Assembly (NCBI RefSeq): GCF_030272615.1
Contig: NC_081413.1
Location: 552,757,136-552,821,135 of the forward strand
Length of the DNA stretch: 64,000 nucleotides
Source of the DNA: Cryptomeria japonica
Taxonomy: Eukaryota > Streptophyta > Pinopsida > Cupressales > Cupressaceae
Reading direction: 5' to 3'
Position numbers and translations under genes: made by a program. Positions 60,421-64,000 of this stretch are shown here, in pieces (positions within the stretch are counted from its first letter, which is position 1; every line of letters starts with the position of its first letter). The notes under the pieces were generated by a model that was not told where the DNA came from, ran no database searches, and saw only the letters and a list, made by a program, of their open reading frames with translations.

Positions 60421-62340
60421 CCCATAGAAAATAACTAAAGAGGTAGGAGCACATATCCTTCCCAAGAGGTAACTTAATCTAAAAACCAAATTCTAGAATT
60501 AATCACATCTACAGCTTGTCATGACAAGAATGGTACTAAAAAATAATATTAATGAGACAAAGCTCAATAAAATCTGAAGACAACAATAAAGAATTCAAAT
60601 ATTCCTGAATGCCTTCTTCATTCCTTCAATATAAAAAATGAGTTCCAAGACTCAAGTTCTATACATTACAATTGTAGGAAAAGAAAACATGCCCCCTGCT
60701 ATAATTAAAAACTCATAAATTATTGCCCTTTCCTGTAGCACATAGACTCTTGAAAAAAGAACCCTCTTTTACCCTTTCTTTTGCATATTTATCCTTCTTT
60801 TCCTCTCGGTGAGACACTTTCAGTTCCAAAAACTGAATCCTCGCATATCATATGTTGACAGCTGGATATAAATAACTATCTTCATTCCTTCAACACTTTC
60901 TTGGCTTCAATGTAATATTTAATCATAATGTTTTAATCTGAAAATATTATAACTTAAAATACATAATATTTATGGATTAACTATGGGCTCCATTGTTACA
61001 AATATAAGTCGTGCCTAGTTAATATTTGAAAACAGTAAACTTGGTTGATGTTGGTCACTTTGGATAGACCCGCGCTCAGTCCACCATATCTTTTGAAGGA
61101 AACATAATTTGGTTAATCTCTCTGGTGGAAACGTGTCCAGCTTGTCTTTGCACAACATATCCGAAAATGGGAAAAATCCAACAGTGGAATAAAAAGATAT
61201 GCCCCCCGCAACATGACAGTTTTTCTATCATAAAAATCAGAACTTGATATTGTTTGCAGTGCAAGAGCTATGTGTGTCTTGGCAACTCCATGATTTCATT
61301 GATCTGTACAAGCAAACTGGAAAAAGAAAACTATTGGTATGATCAGCAACATAACAATACGGGCCTGATCTGAATTCATTATAATAGCACCACATCCCAT
61401 AATTGAAAAATATGACAGCTATGAAGAAGAAGGCATGATAAAATGTTAAACATCTGTGCAAGCCATAGTTGTTCTCTTTCTTGATATTAAGTGGGGTGGC
61501 TTTATTTGCAACTGAGTGTCTTTCTATTCATCCAAATGAAAGTCTCTTTCCTGTTAAAACTCGAGTTCCTTGATAATATTTACAACTAACGGGGCTGGTG
61601 GTATATGGTAAACCTTGTGCTCTGAACTCTTACACTTTGGAAACTGCTCAAGAACTGCTGGAACTTTTGGAACCTATTGAACTACTGTGAACCATTTTGA
61701 ACTTGCATGAATTGAATGAACGTGCTTGAACTGAATGAACCCGACTGAACTGGATGAACCTGCTTGAACTGAATGAACTCGACTGAACTGGATGAACCTG
61801 ATTGAACTGGTTCAAGGGGGTTCAATGGTTCAGAAATTTTTAAAGACATTCTTTTTCACTTAACTAGAACTTAACACAAAACTTTAAAGGGAAAAAGTCT
61901 ATGGAGACATGATACACAACTAGAGGGGCCCAACTTAAAAAATTTCAATTGGGCAGACCACAAGTGGGCCAACAAATAATAACAATAATATCAGCAATAT
62001 CATAAATACCATTACCGGTTCAATTGACATCAATGACAATATAACATATCATTAATGCAATCTTCATGCAAATGCAAACACTTTTTTCTAATGCTTTCCC
62101 AAGATGGTGCCAAATTACATCTGAATTTTGATGTGTCAAATCTTAAATATGTTAACCATAATGATGCTAGTGCCAGTGGAAAAGGATTTATAAGCATCCC
62201 TATACCTAAGTCACCCATGTCCCTTTTGTAGAAACTGGTCATTCTCATGTAAGATGGTCAAATTCATACCCAACAAAATCAAGACTAACCCTATGTCAAC
62301 ACTTTTTGTATGTGTGGTTGAAGGAACAACTAATCGCATA
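60421..62340. other. No gene seen; contains a 19-bp tandem repeat
   Basis: Mixed-composition DNA. Apart from the tandem repeat near 61,726-61,810 and short unsupported frames on both strands (61,076-61,461), nothing is recognisable. Confidence 0.45.
61726..61810. repeat. 19-bp tandem repeat with 38-bp higher-order unit
   Basis: ttgaactgaatgaac alternates with tgaactggatgaacc in a 38-base dimer, repeated just over twice. Degenerate gaact/gaac motifs spread over about 61,610-61,830. Confidence 0.8.
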
Positions 62341-62343
62341 CCA

Positions 62344-62598
62344 AAATTCAACCTAATGGTCAAAATTGTGGTCATGCTTCTACCAGTCAACATCATGGTC
62401 AATTTAATTATCCAAACCAGGGCCATGCTTTCAATACCAGTCATACCCATGGTCAAAATACAAATTGACATCACCAACATTACCAAAAATATTAGAATTA
62501 TATTCCACCTCCACCTCTGCCTGAGGGTCAATACAATAACTATACTCCACCTCTTCCTTTTGATCCAAGCATAACTATGCCACCTTTTATCCTCTAAC
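62344..62598 (+). pseudogene. Gln/His/Pro-rich coding trace, unrecognised
   Basis: One plus-strand frame reads NGQNCGHASTSQHHGQFN, GHAFNTSHTHGQNTN, and after TGA and TAG stops NYIPPPPLPEGQYNNYTPP, ending in TAA near 62,598. Such Gln/Asn/His-rich tails occur in retrotransposon gag proteins and in host RNA-binding proteins. No domain is visible. It abuts the inverted copia fragment at about 62,600. Confidence 0.35.
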
Positions 62599-62599
62599 T

Positions 62600-64000
62600 A
62601 ACTATCTGCACCAAACTTCTTCTTAAATACCCACTTGCATCCAATGGGCTTTCTTCCTTTGGGAAAACTAACAATATCCTAGGTGTCAGAACTATCCAAA
62701 GTTGTCATCTCCTCTTGCATAACCTACATCTAAGACTCACTTTCCTCGAAAGAGAATGCCTCCCTATAAGATCTAGGTTCATCATTAGTACTTAATATTT
62801 TAAAAAATTATAATAAAATTCTGGCAGGCTATACTTGTCAACTGGATTCTATTGTATTGTGGACTTTCTCAAAGGTGGAGTAAGAGATTCTTCCTCATGC
62901 TCATCATTATGATCAAATTTTTATGTCACAATTGAATCCTCAAAAATAATTCACTTGAACTCTCTTCTTCTTCTCCATCTTCTTGACCATCTCTCTACTC
63001 TCTAGCATGTGCATCTTCCTACTTAGTTTCAAAATTCATTGTCTTTGACTTTTCCTTTGGTTGTTCTTCACCCAAGCAAGCTCTAAATTCCTTGAAAATC
63101 ACATCTCTAGAAAATATAATTTTACGGGTTAGAGGATTTGAAAGCTTATATCTTTTTACATTCTCACCATATTCTACAAAGATGCATTTCTGAGCTTTTA
63201 TATCTAACTTAGATTACTTCTCTTGAGGGACATGAACAAAATACTCACACCAAAGATCCTTAAATGTGAAACTAAATGCTTTTTATGGACAACCACATTT
63301 CATAAGGTGTTTTATCAATAAGAGCTTACTAGGAGATCTATTAATTAAATAAAAAATAGTACCAACATCTTCTACCTAAAAATATTTATCTACCTTAGCA
63401 CTACTTAACATGCACCTAGCTCTTGCCATTAATTTACAATTCATTCTTTCTACTACCCCATTTTGTTGGCAAGTGTAAGGTGTGGTTTTTGCCTAACAAT
63501 TCTTGCATGAACTTGCGAAACTCATCAAATTTCTTAGAGCAATATTCACCCCATTATCAGATGTCAATATTTTTATCTTATAATCTGATTGCTTTTCAAC
63601 CAATGCCTTAAATTCCTTCAAATTAGTGAAAACTTCATATTTTGAATGTATAAAAGAAATCCAAGTATATCTTGAGACATCACAAACCAAGATCTATTCA
63701 AAGATTTAACATCAACTAGACCACATACATATACATGGATAATATCTAAAAGTATTATATCTTTATTAACTCCTTCACTTATTTAGGAAATGAAGATCTA
63801 TTTTGTTTACCAAACATAGTGCTCATAGATGTCACTCTTACAAACAAAAAATTAGAAATGCCCTCAACTAGTTTCTTATCTAGAGTAGTCTTAAGACCTT
63901 TTTCACCAATGTGACCCAATCTATGTTGGCACTTGACATACATGCATTTTCAGTCCTAGTTACAAAAGTTGAACTATAAAGAGTAGAAACATGAAGGTCA
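62600..64000 (-). mobile_element. Ty1/copia fragment: GAG-pre-integrase, integrase, start of RT; runs off the window
   Basis: Reading on the minus strand: a GAG_pre-integrs-like segment (HIGEKGLKTTLDKKLVEGI, 63,930-63,840), integrase motifs SRYTWISFIHSKYEVF and ILTSDNG (63,690-63,540), CQQNGVVERMN (about 63,470), an integrase C-terminal KAQKCIFVEYGENVKRYKL region (about 63,190), and the start of RT with FPKGRKPIGCKWVFKKK near 62,640. Multiple stops and frameshifts break it. It ends abruptly inside RT at about 62,600. The remainder of gag lies beyond base 64,000. Confidence 0.85.

Overview
The window looks like nuclear DNA of a seed plant, most likely a conifer. The evidence is AT-rich, repeat-dominated sequence, degenerate plant telomere-type AACCCTAA blocks, plant L1-type LINEs, Sirevirus-like Ty1/copia elements, and one intron-bearing NLR immune-receptor gene whose LRR style (LPSNFGQL repeats) is common in gymnosperms. 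The species assignment is inference. I see no prokaryotic or organellar features, no CRISPR array, no rRNA and no intact tRNA.

Layout. 1-2.95 kb: AT-rich DNA with a decayed gene tail carrying a tandemly duplicated exon. 2.97-9.80 kb (minus): a full-length LINE bounded by a perfect 18-bp target-site duplication, with ORF1 (CCHC knuckle), ORF2 (endonuclease, RT, zinc-finger, RNase H) and an extra third ORF after RNase H. 9.8-16.6 kb: decayed coding traces, a 20-bp minisatellite, a dispersed repeat with a CACTA-like end and telomere-like DNA, a tRNA-derived SINE and a ~800-bp AT/AC microsatellite. 16.6-22.4 kb: an unrecognised multi-exon plus-strand pseudogene, a 359-bp satellite (about six units), and an unrecognised minus-strand gene. 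22.7-24.1 kb: a GA tract, a palindromic 20-bp minisatellite and a CT tract, together forming a very large imperfect inverted repeat. 25.1-31.2 kb: second copies of dispersed repeats, a truncated LINE, and LRR fragments of an NLR pseudogene. 31.6-36.7 kb: two 5'-truncated LINEs that again carry the third ORF. 39.7-48.4 kb: upstream region and body of the NLR gene (7 inferred exons, 926 codons), with an antisense glutamate-receptor-like fragment in its large intron. 49-56.2 kb: dispersed repeat, LTR-like DNA and a 5'-truncated Sirevirus-like copia element interrupted by a nested solo LTR. 56.2-64 kb: poorly informative DNA, another LTR, a short tandem repeat, a Gln/His-rich coding trace and a minus-strand copia fragment running off the end.

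The only plausible functional host gene is the NLR at 42,390-48,414. Its inferred N-terminal half is helical and ends in a segment resembling HeLo/MLKL-type four-helix cell-death domains, preceded by a cysteine cluster, and is joined to NB-ARC and six 24-residue LRRs. Its upstream region occurs in three copies, and a headless LRR pseudogene lies about 14 kb upstream, so this is a small NLR cluster shaped by segmental duplication and transposon insertion.

The most interesting points are the third ORF carried by several LINEs, the HeLo-like NLR N-terminus, the observation that all nine in-frame interruptions in the ORF1 and main ORF2 frames of the full-length LINE are TAG (as expected from CHG-methylation decay), and the large GA/CT palindromic structure.
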